A stretch of 56,866 bases of DNA. It comes from a virus. The DNA lies in the IMG/VR virus record IMGVR_UViG_3300009603_002872, positions 1 through 56,866 of that record, one strand, 5' to 3'. The notes beneath the pieces are model-generated. The model saw only the letters and a program-made list of their open reading frames with translations. It had not been told where the DNA came from and did not search any database. Below are positions 1 through 9,586 of this stretch, piece by piece (the first letter of the stretch is position 1; each line of letters begins with the position of its first letter). The translations under genes were made by a program, and so were the position numbers.

Positions 1-116
1 CTGCCTTCTTCATATGTGGCAGACACAACCGTCCCTGTAACCGGGATTAGTTCGTATAAGTTTGTTTTAGTTGTTATTTTATCTTGCGCCCCAAGAGGCT
101 TAACAAATGAACCCAT
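1..116 (-). CDS. Virion structural protein, N-terminal fragment (runs off left edge)
   Basis: The frame opens with ATG at 116 and stays open to the window edge, giving 38 residues that begin MGSFVKPLGAQDK and continue through TTKTNLYELIPVTG. A purine-rich site (AGG then TAAAGA) lies just upstream, inside the 12-bp gap to the preceding gene. It is last in the run of tail and appendage genes and on the same strand, so a virion component is likely. Not enough is present to name a family; the C-terminal part lies outside the window. Confidence 0.75.
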   Translation of the reverse strand, partial: MGSFVKPLGAQDKITTKTNLYELIPVTGTVVSATYEEG

Positions 117-128
117 TCTTTACCTATC

Positions 129-1016
129 CTATTGCTTTCTTATAAATCTTATCGGTATCGTAAGTTGATAACCTGTCTTTCTACCAACAATCTTAATATT
201 AGTATCTAATGTAAGATACGTAGTCGTACTGATTACTTGTGTGCTTCCTAGCTGTGTAAAATAAAAATTAGAATTTCCACTAATGTTAAGAGTGGGAAAT
301 ACAGAGAACCTAAGTCTAGTTCCCGGTGGCCCCTTAATGACGGGAGACTTCTCCGACGGGGACAGATTGCTGATCAGATCCGAACCGACAGATATTTTTC
401 CAATTCCATCGGAATTAATAGTCGCAGGCGACGCTCCGCCGGTTTGGCCAACTAATGAACGAACAAATTTAGTATCTACAAATACATTGTAAGAAGTCTC
501 GCTCAGTGAAGCTTGCAGATTATTGGGATCTCCCATATCCGTTTCGATGCCTTGGTGGATTTCAATTAGAGAGTTGGTCGCAGCCTGCGTTGTATGCCCT
601 AAAATAACCCCGGGGTTCTTATCCGCCCCGTCGGATACAAGCTGATTAGAGGTCTCCTCATTGACAGCAACAACAAAATATCCATTATTATTAAAATCAC
701 CACCTTGAGTAGAAAGAGACTTCGCAAGCCTAACAACAGGCAAATATACAAACTCAGTGTTTAATAGAGTCATTAACCTATATTTAAGTGCCGTCTTTGA
801 ATCAGTGATTGCTTCCAAAATAGGGGTTTTTCTAATGTCAATGTCTTCCGTACCAGGATTGTTATCCGTATTATATAAGGAATAATCGATCTCGTCATCC
901 CCTAAAGAAAAATGTGTAATATTAAAACTTCCATCACCCTTTGCCAATGCTCTTCGTCCCACATCGGTCAAAACGGCGTCGAGGATGATATCCCCGCTGT
1001 TATCCAAGAAACCCAT
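129..1016 (-). CDS. Tail appendage protein with N-terminal LT..G/DDEIDY module
   Basis: A 295-aa protein with ATG preceded by a strong AGGAG site at 8 nt. Residues about 9-49 form a recognisable module: ILDAVLTDVGRRALAKG, then FSLGDDEIDYSLYN. I have seen this type of N-terminus in fibre-like proteins of marine T4-like phages, and the 393-aa protein at 8405-9586 has a related version. The rest is beta-rich, polar and Gly/Ser/Thr-rich, with no enzyme motif, as expected for a fibre or attachment protein. No signal peptide or membrane segment. The virion role is inferred from the module and neighbours; the exact position in the particle is unknown. Confidence 0.75.
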   Translation of the reverse strand: MGFLDNSGDIILDAVLTDVGRRALAKGDGSFNITHFSLGDDEIDYSLYNTDNNPGTEDIDIRKTPILEAITDSKTALKYRLMTLLNTEFVYLPVVRLAKSLSTQGGDFNNNGYFVVAVNEETSNQLVSDGADKNPGVILGHTTQAATNSLIEIHQGIETDMGDPNNLQASLSETSYNVFVDTKFVRSLVGQTGGASPATINSDGIGKISVGSDLISNLSPSEKSPVIKGPPGTRLRFSVFPTLNISGNSNFYFTQLGSTQVISTTTYLTLDTNIKIVGRKTGYQLTIPIRFIRKQ

Positions 1017-1037
1017 TAATTATCTCCTGTAGGCTGT

Positions 1038-1063
1038 TATAAATAGTTGTTTAAGTATAAATA
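1038..1063 (+). promoter_or_regulatory. Two TATAAATA octamers on the strand opposite the genes
   Basis: The 58-bp gap between two virion genes holds TATAAATA at 1038-1045 and again at 1056-1063, exactly 18 bp apart. Each is followed by GT(T/C)G, giving a 12-bp imperfect direct repeat. TATAAATA is the T4-type late promoter motif, but here it reads rightward, antisense to the 962-aa gene. It could be an antisense late promoter, an operator for the minus-strand genes, or chance in AT-rich DNA. The repeated context argues mildly against chance. Confidence 0.35.
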
Positions 1064-1074
1064 GTCGCTTCATT

Positions 1075-3963
1075 TTAATCTCGCCCGGTCCCAACAATCA
1101 CTAGCTGTTTCCCCTTAGATGTCAGTTCCTTCGGTACAGATGGTTTCAGTTGAATATCCGTATTGATTGAGTCCTTTGTTCTTATCTCTATCCTTGGGAA
1201 AGAAATATTTAAGTCAAACTTTTTACCTGAGTTTTTTGAACTTACTCTTATCTTAAATTTCTTACCAAATAGTTCGGGGTTAAACTTTGGAATGTGTTCT
1301 CCCGCATTGGCAGCCAACTCTTTAATTTTCTCAACTACTCCTAGAAGATCCTTTTTCTGTTGTTGCTGCTCTTCAAACGTATCAAGTGCCTCAAGAACCT
1401 GTAGCGATGGTCCTTCACCCCCTATCAGCCCTCCTCCGGTGATAGTGAGCGCTCCCTGGTCGTACCATGCAGGGACTTCTTCTTCAGCAGAAATAGCATC
1501 TATTAGTAGTGAATCATTAATTGTTTGCGCTATAGCAGGGCCTGCTCCCCCCGGCTCGCTCTGAAGCCACTCGACAAATTTAAGAAGAAGAAGATATATT
1601 TCACTTGGAGAACCTGAGCCGGGGCCGTTCAATATCGGTGCCGGCCACTGCTCCCCTGCGGCAAATGCTGCAAGCGCCTGCTCCAGTTTCATATGAATTT
1701 GTGTTTCTTGCTGCGTTTTCATCCACTGAGCAAAAAAGTCCGATATCTCTGCTAACAACGCCGGATCGGGCGTGTATCCAAGCAATTCCTTTATATTATC
1801 AGTTCCACCGCCCACCGGAGCCCCTTGAGAGCCTCCAAGAGAAGCAAACACAGAGAGGTCCCCAAAAAAAGTAGTGGGGTCAGCCACATTAAAGTGCCCT
1901 ATCGCCGGAACTATTTGTGCAAGTTGTCGGGCCGTCTTATACTTGTTCATGGGAGGAATATAGTATTTGTCGATCGGTAAATGCACAGGGAGCCCCGTAT
2001 GGGAGCGGCGAGCAATCATTTGCATTGAGCGATGCCATGCTTCACTAATCTTTAGTATTGTTAGTGGCTTAACCAATAAATACACCAAGCCATAATCATC
2101 AACTAGCTCGACTTCATATACGATAGTCGGATTTGAAACATTTCCATGGAAATCAACAGAACGAAATGTGTAATAATATTTTGTATTGGGCAAGAGTGTG
2201 TCGTCTTCAAATATTAGACTTTCTTGATATTTGGCTACCCCAATTTTTTTACCACTAAAATCAGAATACTTTTCGGGCACGGGAGTTATGCCAGTAGGAT
2301 CGGGACCTATTCTAAATATTTCGAATCCATAGGTCTCATGGAGTCTATTGGTCACCACCATCCTGGCAGCGCGTTCCGGATCGTTCTCCGTGATTTCGGG
2401 ATCTATCGTCTCATGGTTTGTTTTAAACAGTAGAAGGCCATTATTGTAGTTTCCTTCCACTCTTGCTCTTTCTCCCAGCCTTCCAAATATTTCAGAGTCT
2501 TCGGGTTCAATCGATATCGGAGGTGCAAAATATTCCCCTATTATTTCTTCAAATAATATTAGTATCTTCCCGTTGTTTCCCTTTACCGGAGAGATTTCTA
2601 CTTTCGGAGTTATCGGAGGATCGTCAAGAACATAAATTTCTGACGTATAAATGGGAACTCGTAAGATTTTGTTTGACGGTTCAGTAACCACCTCAAACTC
2701 AAATTTGACAATTCCATCATCCTCTTCCGGTTCAATCTCATGGCACTCAAGCGCATTTAGGAACTGGTAGTACAAGTCTTTAAGAACCAAGACTACCTCT
2801 TGCTGGAAAGCCTGATTCGGGTTCATGGCACTGTCGAGAAGAGTGCGGATCTTAACAGCGATCTGATCGTGCATATACGAATAATCCGCGCCTATGGGAT
2901 TTCCAAATGGCTCATAATCAAAATTTTCGATACCTTTCATGTGCCTCTGCACTGAGGAGTTGATCCTGCCTATCAGGTTTTGCTGGGCGTTTTCCGGGTT
3001 TATATTCTCAATATAGTGCTCACCCCATGTCGCTGAGCTAAACGGAGCGGCCATCATCTCATGTATAGATCGAAAAGATCCCACTTGAGCATCAAGCATC
3101 TGCACAATCTTTCCCAAATTCTGTTTTCCAGAAATAAGTTGATTATAGGAGTAATTACCCTCCGAGATAAACTCTTTTATCCATGCGGCTCTAGATTGAG
3201 ATTTTTCTTCCGGGAAGGGTGGTGGATCTAGCGGCAACAGACAAAAGGCCGCCGCAGCGGATAGGAAGCCATCATTAATATTTGTTGCCAGCCCTTCGAT
3301 TGGACCTTCCGATGCCCAACCTTCTACGAAATCAGGCCATAAACCAATATTACCCGGATTGTCAATCGTTCTCCACCACACAGACTGTGAAGTGGTCGAA
3401 GGGTTCTCTACTAAACCCACCAAATAGCGCATAAACCCATTCATCTCGGTCGCAAAGTTTTTAAATTTTCCAGAGCTTAGTTTTATATTCTGTTCGAAAA
3501 AGAAAAATCCATTATTGGCCACGTCTTGAAGCTTAGAAAAAGATGTTTTTAATTCTCCAAATAGGGAATTAAGCGCCGGAATTGAGGCTCCAACGCCCTT
3601 AATGGTTCCGGCCTCAATATTTCTATATTTATACCTAGTCCCATGGATTAGTTGCCAGGCGAAAATCTTATACCTATAAAACTTTCCATACTTTACCTGA
3701 GAATCATAGAACTCTGTATACTGTCTAAATGGCCCCACGGGCAAAAAGATTTTCTGAAGCAGTTTATTGTTCTGATCGTATTTTTGAAGCTCATAAAATA
3801 GAGTCTCGTTAAGGGCCAAATCCCCCTTTAAAATCCTCTTAAAGGTTCTAGTGGGAACGCCTTCAAAATCAGAACCGCCCCCTGGGGCTTTTCCATAATA
3901 TTGCTCTATTTCTTCAGCTATTATCGCTGCGATGTTTTCATTTGCGTCTTTAATATCGGGCAT
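1075..3963 (-). CDS. Large virion protein with fibronectin-III-like region
   Basis: A 962-aa protein with an ATG start. About residues 445-640 look like one or two fibronectin-III/Ig-like beta sandwiches: the stretch LPNTKYYYTFRSVDFHGN followed by a valine-rich strand is a typical FN3 ending. A shorter similar piece near residue 90 (KYGKFYRYKIFAW) may be another. The C-terminal third is Gln/Glu- and Ala-rich with possible helical segments and a beta-rich end. It lies between other structural genes, so it is probably a tail or baseplate appendage protein. I do not recognise the overall family, and no enzymatic motif is visible. Confidence 0.7.
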   Translation of the reverse strand: MPDIKDANENIAAIIAEEIEQYYGKAPGGGSDFEGVPTRTFKRILKGDLALNETLFYELQKYDQNNKLLQKIFLPVGPFRQYTEFYDSQVKYGKFYRYKIFAWQLIHGTRYKYRNIEAGTIKGVGASIPALNSLFGELKTSFSKLQDVANNGFFFFEQNIKLSSGKFKNFATEMNGFMRYLVGLVENPSTTSQSVWWRTIDNPGNIGLWPDFVEGWASEGPIEGLATNINDGFLSAAAAFCLLPLDPPPFPEEKSQSRAAWIKEFISEGNYSYNQLISGKQNLGKIVQMLDAQVGSFRSIHEMMAAPFSSATWGEHYIENINPENAQQNLIGRINSSVQRHMKGIENFDYEPFGNPIGADYSYMHDQIAVKIRTLLDSAMNPNQAFQQEVVLVLKDLYYQFLNALECHEIEPEEDDGIVKFEFEVVTEPSNKILRVPIYTSEIYVLDDPPITPKVEISPVKGNNGKILILFEEIIGEYFAPPISIEPEDSEIFGRLGERARVEGNYNNGLLLFKTNHETIDPEITENDPERAARMVVTNRLHETYGFEIFRIGPDPTGITPVPEKYSDFSGKKIGVAKYQESLIFEDDTLLPNTKYYYTFRSVDFHGNVSNPTIVYEVELVDDYGLVYLLVKPLTILKISEAWHRSMQMIARRSHTGLPVHLPIDKYYIPPMNKYKTARQLAQIVPAIGHFNVADPTTFFGDLSVFASLGGSQGAPVGGGTDNIKELLGYTPDPALLAEISDFFAQWMKTQQETQIHMKLEQALAAFAAGEQWPAPILNGPGSGSPSEIYLLLLKFVEWLQSEPGGAGPAIAQTINDSLLIDAISAEEEVPAWYDQGALTITGGGLIGGEGPSLQVLEALDTFEEQQQQKKDLLGVVEKIKELAANAGEHIPKFNPELFGKKFKIRVSSKNSGKKFDLNISFPRIEIRTKDSINTDIQLKPSVPKELTSKGKQLVIVGTGRD

Positions 3964-3988
3964 CGTATCTTCTCAACTAAATATAAAA

Positions 3989-5794
3989 TTAGAATATATT
4001 CGGAACCCCCCCAAGTAATGGGTTGTCCGTTGCGCTTTCCAAGAGACTAAAAATTGTGTCTTCGTTGAACCAATCCGTAAATACCGGAGAAACGAAGCTT
4101 CCTTCGCGTATTACGTCGTACAAAACATTGGAACTCTCCAGGATTCGCGGCCCATGATGAATATAATAATGAGGTACCCCCGATTCAGATCCCTGGATCT
4201 TATTGAAAATATGGACAGCCTGCTCTATATTTTCCCAAAAATCAACCACCTCTCCATTAAACTCCAAGTCTTCAAGTATAGCGGAGTACTCCGCCCTATC
4301 CGACAATTTCTGTACAAGAGCGGTTATCAGGCTTGTCTGAATATCTCCCCATAGGTATTCCCAACCATTCTGATCCAAAATATCCCATTGGAATGCAAGA
4401 CCTCCTTCACCAACTATTTTATTAAATAAAGATGGCCACAAATGTTCTTTTGCATCTACTCTTCTGGGGATTCTGAACATCGTATAATACGGTATCGTAC
4501 TTAATTTGGTATTAAAAAGTGCACTCTCATCAAACATCTTCATATTTGCCGAGGTCCAGTATTGTGCCATCGCCGTCTTATCCGCAAAATCCAGCGTAAC
4601 TTTAGTATAGTTTTCAGCGTATTGCTTATAATACTCCTTCATCGTTGCCTTCGATATACTATCCGCCGCTTGTATAAACCCATCTAGTGTAATAAATCTA
4701 TCAAAGTTCGTCTCAGAATCCTTATACGTAGTCTGGTTTAAAAATGGATTGCCATCGTCATCAAAAATAATCTCTTCTAGGTCCTCCGAGACAACATTGT
4801 CCGTTGCAACAAGAGACATTAAATATATATTCGGCAACACCTGTTCCGGGATTTCCGGCTTGGTTGCAATCAAGAACTCATAATCATCTAAGAAATAATT
4901 GTACCTATCGATTTCATCTATAGGAAACAAATTCGTTATTTCTGGAGCGAATTCAACGTCGTTGTCATCGGGAACTGACGTTGACGGATCAACCTCTCCT
5001 ATTTCAAACAATATGTCATATGAGCTTCTATCTAAAGGCCTATCAATAAGAAAATTATAATCATCAAATTCTTCATTTGGTCTAAAATTAACCAAGTCCT
5101 TGATTAGTTGCTCTACCGTCGGCTGTATGACGATCGGAAAGCCCTTCTCATCAAAAACTGTTACCTCTTCTCCTACAACCGGGGTTTTAAAAAAATCGTA
5201 CATGTCCGTATAAAAGTTATTTTCTTTTTCATTTATGGGCGTAAATGGCCGATAGTCAAACTTATTCATATCCGGATGGGCAGCTAAATAGGTGACTCTT
5301 TCAACTCTCTTAGGCACATCTGGATCGAAATCAGGATCTAGCTCTGTTAGAGGGGCCGCAGGACCCACTTCAATATGCGGAAACCGATTCCGTATATCCT
5401 CACTTTCAAATTCCTCAATAAACTCTTGCGGTAGGCCAGGCTCTGACATATCTTCCGAAGCCCTTATAACATTTAGAACAGAAGGCAATTCTGCGTTGTT
5501 TTTTCTGTTGGAGTAAGTCTCATGCCCCAGTAGCTCATAATTTGTTCCATGAATGGCAGATAAGTATGCCATTGATTGCGCTTCATCCGCGTTAATAAAA
5601 TCTTCCCCTAGCTTTGCCGCACTATCGGGTATCTCATACGTTCCATGATAATTTACATTATCCGAACTCCATATTCGGCCAGTATACTTCCTAAACATAT
5701 CCGCCCCTATAGCCTCTAGAGCAGTCGCCAATCTTCTGTTCTTATAGTGAGAGGAGAACACAAACTGTAGGTTGTTTTCTTTTAAATGCGGCAT
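3989..5794 (-). CDS. Virion-associated protein of unknown family
   Basis: A 601-aa soluble protein. Its ATG overlaps the upstream stop as TAATG, with GAGGAA at a normal distance. It is rich in Asp/Glu, Tyr and Phe, with several acidic, Pro-containing linkers (for example around residues 130-160), and has no signal peptide or membrane segment. I see no catalytic motif. Translational coupling to the 869-aa protein and its place in the tail gene series suggest a tail or baseplate component. Function is inferred from position only. Confidence 0.65.
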   Translation of the reverse strand: MPHLKENNLQFVFSSHYKNRRLATALEAIGADMFRKYTGRIWSSDNVNYHGTYEIPDSAAKLGEDFINADEAQSMAYLSAIHGTNYELLGHETYSNRKNNAELPSVLNVIRASEDMSEPGLPQEFIEEFESEDIRNRFPHIEVGPAAPLTELDPDFDPDVPKRVERVTYLAAHPDMNKFDYRPFTPINEKENNFYTDMYDFFKTPVVGEEVTVFDEKGFPIVIQPTVEQLIKDLVNFRPNEEFDDYNFLIDRPLDRSSYDILFEIGEVDPSTSVPDDNDVEFAPEITNLFPIDEIDRYNYFLDDYEFLIATKPEIPEQVLPNIYLMSLVATDNVVSEDLEEIIFDDDGNPFLNQTTYKDSETNFDRFITLDGFIQAADSISKATMKEYYKQYAENYTKVTLDFADKTAMAQYWTSANMKMFDESALFNTKLSTIPYYTMFRIPRRVDAKEHLWPSLFNKIVGEGGLAFQWDILDQNGWEYLWGDIQTSLITALVQKLSDRAEYSAILEDLEFNGEVVDFWENIEQAVHIFNKIQGSESGVPHYYIHHGPRILESSNVLYDVIREGSFVSPVFTDWFNEDTIFSLLESATDNPLLGGVPNIF

Positions 5795-8403
5795 TAGTAT
5801 AATTCCTCGGCTATGCCTGAAAGGGCTCCTTCTTCAACAACTGCGTCAGCCGGTAGTTCTGCCACCACTGCTTCCGCCCCTCTCGGGGTGGGAGTTAAAA
5901 CAGTGTCCAAGGTTGTCACAGACTCTTCCGTACCTTTATATACATAGAAATACTCACTATAAATAGGCAAGTCGGTGTTTTTAACAGGAGGCAAAGAGAC
6001 CAAACGACACAGCATCCCCTTTCTGCTTCTTAGTGTTGTTAACGCCTCCCGAGTTAAAACGGTCCAGGTGTTACCTCCATCTGTAATTCTATCCAAATAC
6101 TCAACCCTTACCAGGTTTCTACGTCTAAAAACTACAGACGCAAAATTTGTAAAATTTAATATACCATTTAAATTTGTAAGATGAGGAGGGCTAGCTGTCA
6201 TGCCTCTTGTTATTTCTCCAAAGTCTACTCTTGATAAATTATTTCTTGAGAAAATCATTGCAATATTTAAATCATTAAATAATTCAAAATCACGATCTCT
6301 TTCTATCTTCTTTCTTTTTTGCTTCTCCGACGTAAAGTCTTTAAAAAACTGCCTTGGGTTCATTTTTCCATATAAGTCTTGGGCCGTGGTTTTATTTTGA
6401 TCTTGCCTTGATAGATTTCCAGGGCTTTGATCAAGCAGATGCTGGTTTGTTCGATCAACAAGCATGCATCCCTGATTCGACATCACTACCTGGATCTCTT
6501 CCTGAAGAGAATTTCCCTCTTCAAAGCTTTCATTAACATTATAGTTTATAATCTTTGCCAACGCTAAATTTTCATTCTCGGGGGTGTCATTAAACCCCTG
6601 AATAACCTCTCCATCCAAGGCTGTACTAAGGACTGACAGATACCCCTCATTATCACTCCCAGCCAACCTATTCGTCTCATTCGAAAACCTCTCTAGAAGA
6701 ATATTAGAATCAATCACTGGTTCGGCGTTCCCAGCAACAAAGTTAAAGCCCGAGTTAAACCTATAAGGCACATACTGTTCTTCATAAAGATGCTCAATTA
6801 CTATCTCATTTAAATTGTTGTTATCAACATAATTACGTTCATTTTTCTCATTTATAACAGATCGATCCTTTTTTAATTTAAACGTCCCCAGGTACTTAGA
6901 AATGTTTACTAAGATATTAGCCATTTTCTGCAAGTCGTCAATGCCTAAAATAGTATAAGAATTCATTACATTAATAAAATTCAAGCGCGAATCTCTAATC
7001 GGCAAAATTTTTATTATAACGCCCTTAATAAAATTGATTATCTGGTTTAATGATAATTCACTCTCCAGGTCTTTGATCATCTCGTTTCCTATTATTTGAA
7101 GTTTATCTCTGTACGCCCCCGATTCTTGTATGTGTTCCAAAACCTGATTCAACAAGAGAACATACTTGTCTGCCTCTTCAACTTTTTTATTTAGGTACTC
7201 TTCAAATCTATTTGGTATCGTTAGTTTTATTTTATATCTCCATTTCTCTTCGGGGCCTATTCCATCATAGCTAACTCTTGAATCAATAAAATAAAAAGAT
7301 TTTGTATGGTGTGGATTGTTATCTAAGTCAATATGAACAAGCTTATTTCCATTGCCCGACAGATCAGACAAGCCCTCTTCGTTGCCATTGAAAATACTTT
7401 CAGATACTAAAATCCCTCCTCCCGTTTGAGGGACTCTTTCAACCCCAATTCTAATCCGCATACTGTCCGAAAACAACAAATACTCTCTTAGCAAACTCTC
7501 ATTTTCCACCAGAGAGTCATAATTTGTATGCTTCCTAAGTAAGTTTTTAATATTAATTGAAAATATTCCTCCGATACTATTAAAATCGGGCATTTTTGAT
7601 ATTTTTAGAGGACTAATCGTTTGTATACTACCGTACAGATCTTCAGCCATTATCGCCGTATCAGAGTCTCCCGGTATAGACGACAGCGGTCCAGTCTTAA
7701 ATGGCGTCCCAGACGCTCTTAAAAGGTCCATTAGCAGGTTGTTGTTGACAACCTTCGAGGCCGGCTGATGACCGTCAATCGCAGCATAATAATCTTTGCT
7801 AAATCGCTGCCTGCCTATGCTACTGTATACAAACGTGCACAAGGCTAAGCTTTCTACCTTGTCCGCCGGGACCGGAAGCCTCACATTCGCCTGGGCCGGG
7901 ACTTTAAACGTAAACCTGTCAGAAGCGTCGCTCTTTATTTTATACTTAACGAAGTCATTTTTATTAAGAAAGAAAAGGCTCTCCAGAGAGTGATCTTCTA
8001 TCGAAATATAGTCTTTTACATTGTATCTTGTTAGTTTCCTTTGCCCAGTCCCATGGTGACTTGCGCCCTCCATGAAGCCAACATAGCCATCTTCCGGAGA
8101 GGGGCTATTAAAAGTGTGTTCGTGAAATGGAAGCCCCGGCCTGTAAAATTCACCTGTTTCCGTTACAAATAGCAAATATTCTAAGTCATCCAATGTCCGC
8201 ATGTCAGTTATCTTCGTTACGAAGTTTTGTACTTGTTTATTATTGTACGCCAATACGACCTTCATTCTCAAGTTTTTCACATAGCTTTTATCGAAAATCC
8301 AGGGAAGCTTTCTTTTTTTCGGTTGTGAAAAGAACGAAAAAATACAAGACACCGTATGGTCATCTAATATAATTTTTTCAACAATTGATCTAGGGAAACT
8401 CAT
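5794..8403 (-). CDS. Large virion-associated protein of unknown family
   Basis: An 869-aa protein with ATG and an AAGGAA site upstream. The N-terminal half mixes short beta-like stretches with charged loops. Residues about 400-520 are rich in Leu/Ile/Lys and probably helical, and the end is Ala/Glu-rich. No membrane segment, signal peptide or catalytic motif is evident. It is coupled to both neighbours by 1-2 bp spacing, so all three are probably translated together as tail or baseplate parts. I do not recognise a named homolog. Confidence 0.65.
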   Translation of the reverse strand: MSFPRSIVEKIILDDHTVSCIFSFFSQPKKRKLPWIFDKSYVKNLRMKVVLAYNNKQVQNFVTKITDMRTLDDLEYLLFVTETGEFYRPGLPFHEHTFNSPSPEDGYVGFMEGASHHGTGQRKLTRYNVKDYISIEDHSLESLFFLNKNDFVKYKIKSDASDRFTFKVPAQANVRLPVPADKVESLALCTFVYSSIGRQRFSKDYYAAIDGHQPASKVVNNNLLMDLLRASGTPFKTGPLSSIPGDSDTAIMAEDLYGSIQTISPLKISKMPDFNSIGGIFSINIKNLLRKHTNYDSLVENESLLREYLLFSDSMRIRIGVERVPQTGGGILVSESIFNGNEEGLSDLSGNGNKLVHIDLDNNPHHTKSFYFIDSRVSYDGIGPEEKWRYKIKLTIPNRFEEYLNKKVEEADKYVLLLNQVLEHIQESGAYRDKLQIIGNEMIKDLESELSLNQIINFIKGVIIKILPIRDSRLNFINVMNSYTILGIDDLQKMANILVNISKYLGTFKLKKDRSVINEKNERNYVDNNNLNEIVIEHLYEEQYVPYRFNSGFNFVAGNAEPVIDSNILLERFSNETNRLAGSDNEGYLSVLSTALDGEVIQGFNDTPENENLALAKIINYNVNESFEEGNSLQEEIQVVMSNQGCMLVDRTNQHLLDQSPGNLSRQDQNKTTAQDLYGKMNPRQFFKDFTSEKQKRKKIERDRDFELFNDLNIAMIFSRNNLSRVDFGEITRGMTASPPHLTNLNGILNFTNFASVVFRRRNLVRVEYLDRITDGGNTWTVLTREALTTLRSRKGMLCRLVSLPPVKNTDLPIYSEYFYVYKGTEESVTTLDTVLTPTPRGAEAVVAELPADAVVEEGALSGIAEELY

Positions 8404-8404
8404 C

Positions 8405-9586
8405 TCAACATTCCTTCTCTGGTTCTATGTTATCCGGGCTATATACCTGCGTCGGTTTTAGCTTCACAAAACTAGTGTCTATTTGATCATCTACAAAAAT
8501 ATTAAACCAATATTCAACGTAATTAGCACCCAGGTTAAAGGAAGTTTCCCCAAGTACACTCGGATCCGCAAAGAATAATTGCTTATATTCGGGGCATGAA
8601 TGGCCTTCGTAAGCAAGCGAATCAATAAACGCATCTTGCTCTGACGCTGACGCAGCCGGATTTTTAAGCACATATCCTGCTTTAAGATCCGTAATCTCAT
8701 CATCCGTCAGATCTTTTTTAATGCAGCCAGATTCATCCACCATGTAGACCTCTATATCCAAGTTCTCTTTTTCAAAGACTCCATTAGTTTCCAATGCAGA
8801 GAAAACAAGATCATCGATCCTTTCGAATTCAAAAGTGTCTATGTTTAAAAATGATTTTACCTCTATATCTATCTGTGGTATTTGCTCGTTAATCCCAATC
8901 TGGAACGACTCCGCCTGGTTTGGGAAATACGTAACCGCCCCGCTAATTTCATTAGTCAGTAATTTTACATCCCACGCAGGCGCAAAATCAGAATGAAGCG
9001 AAGAGTTCCCAAGCCTCGTGGAGCCCTGTAGTCCAAGAAGCCCAAGAGCGGAAAGCGACAACGTTCTGGTTTCGAAATCTCTAACAACAACGCGTTCAAA
9101 TCTTTGCGTTACGGAGGCCGGCATTCTAAACGCATCTTCTTCGTCGCATTGTATCGGGACTCCCTTAATAGGGTCAAAGCATATCTCTTCTTGTTCGCCT
9201 GTTTCTGGTTCTGATCCCGGTGGACCCTCTCCTCCAAGTTCAGGCTCTCCTCCAAAAAAGGGCTTTAATTTCCATACCTCCTCTTGGTAATCCAAGCCTC
9301 CATAGTCCCCAACATCATACGTTGATTGATTTAGCGGTGTTTTATGAAAAACTTTCAGCCTGGGTGTCTCAAAAATTCTTTCCGTCGCTTCGCTCTGTTC
9401 TTCTAGCTGGAGGCCTCTCTGGGAATTGGAGCTAGTGGCGGACGCATACCTAACATCATAAATTATGTCATCATCGTAAAAAGCATAATAAGCCGGGTCT
9501 AGTTTGCCGTCTCGCAATAACCTTTCGCCGTGCTTTGTTAACTTTATGTCCAGTACTTCTTCTTTCCTATTAAAAAATTCCGCCAT
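8405..9586 (-). CDS. Virion protein with N-terminal LT..G/DDD module (related to the 295-aa protein)
   Basis: A 393-aa protein starting at an ATG with GAGAGGT upstream. Residues about 10-46 read VLDIKLTKHGERLLRDG, then FYDDDIIYDVRY, which aligns with the N-terminal module of the protein at 129-1016 (LT, G, L, G, aromatic, DD, I, Y in the same order). Around residues 110-140 is an acidic Pro/Gly/Glu linker containing two cysteines. The C-terminal half is acidic with beta-like strands. The shared N-terminus suggests both proteins dock on the same or a related virion site and carry different distal parts. Confidence 0.75.
   Translation of the reverse strand: MAEFFNRKEEVLDIKLTKHGERLLRDGKLDPAYYAFYDDDIIYDVRYASATSSNSQRGLQLEEQSEATERIFETPRLKVFHKTPLNQSTYDVGDYGGLDYQEEVWKLKPFFGGEPELGGEGPPGSEPETGEQEEICFDPIKGVPIQCDEEDAFRMPASVTQRFERVVVRDFETRTLSLSALGLLGLQGSTRLGNSSLHSDFAPAWDVKLLTNEISGAVTYFPNQAESFQIGINEQIPQIDIEVKSFLNIDTFEFERIDDLVFSALETNGVFEKENLDIEVYMVDESGCIKKDLTDDEITDLKAGYVLKNPAASASEQDAFIDSLAYEGHSCPEYKQLFFADPSVLGETSFNLGANYVEYWFNIFVDDQIDTSFVKLKPTQVYSPDNIEPEKEC

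Noticed and set aside
1163-1564. Open frames on the plus strand (for example here, at 15479-15856, 24310-24753, 26345-26827, 37919-38332)
   Set aside because: They lie fully inside better-supported minus-strand genes, have Ser/Pro/Leu-biased composition typical of antisense shadows, and show no recognisable domain or start context.
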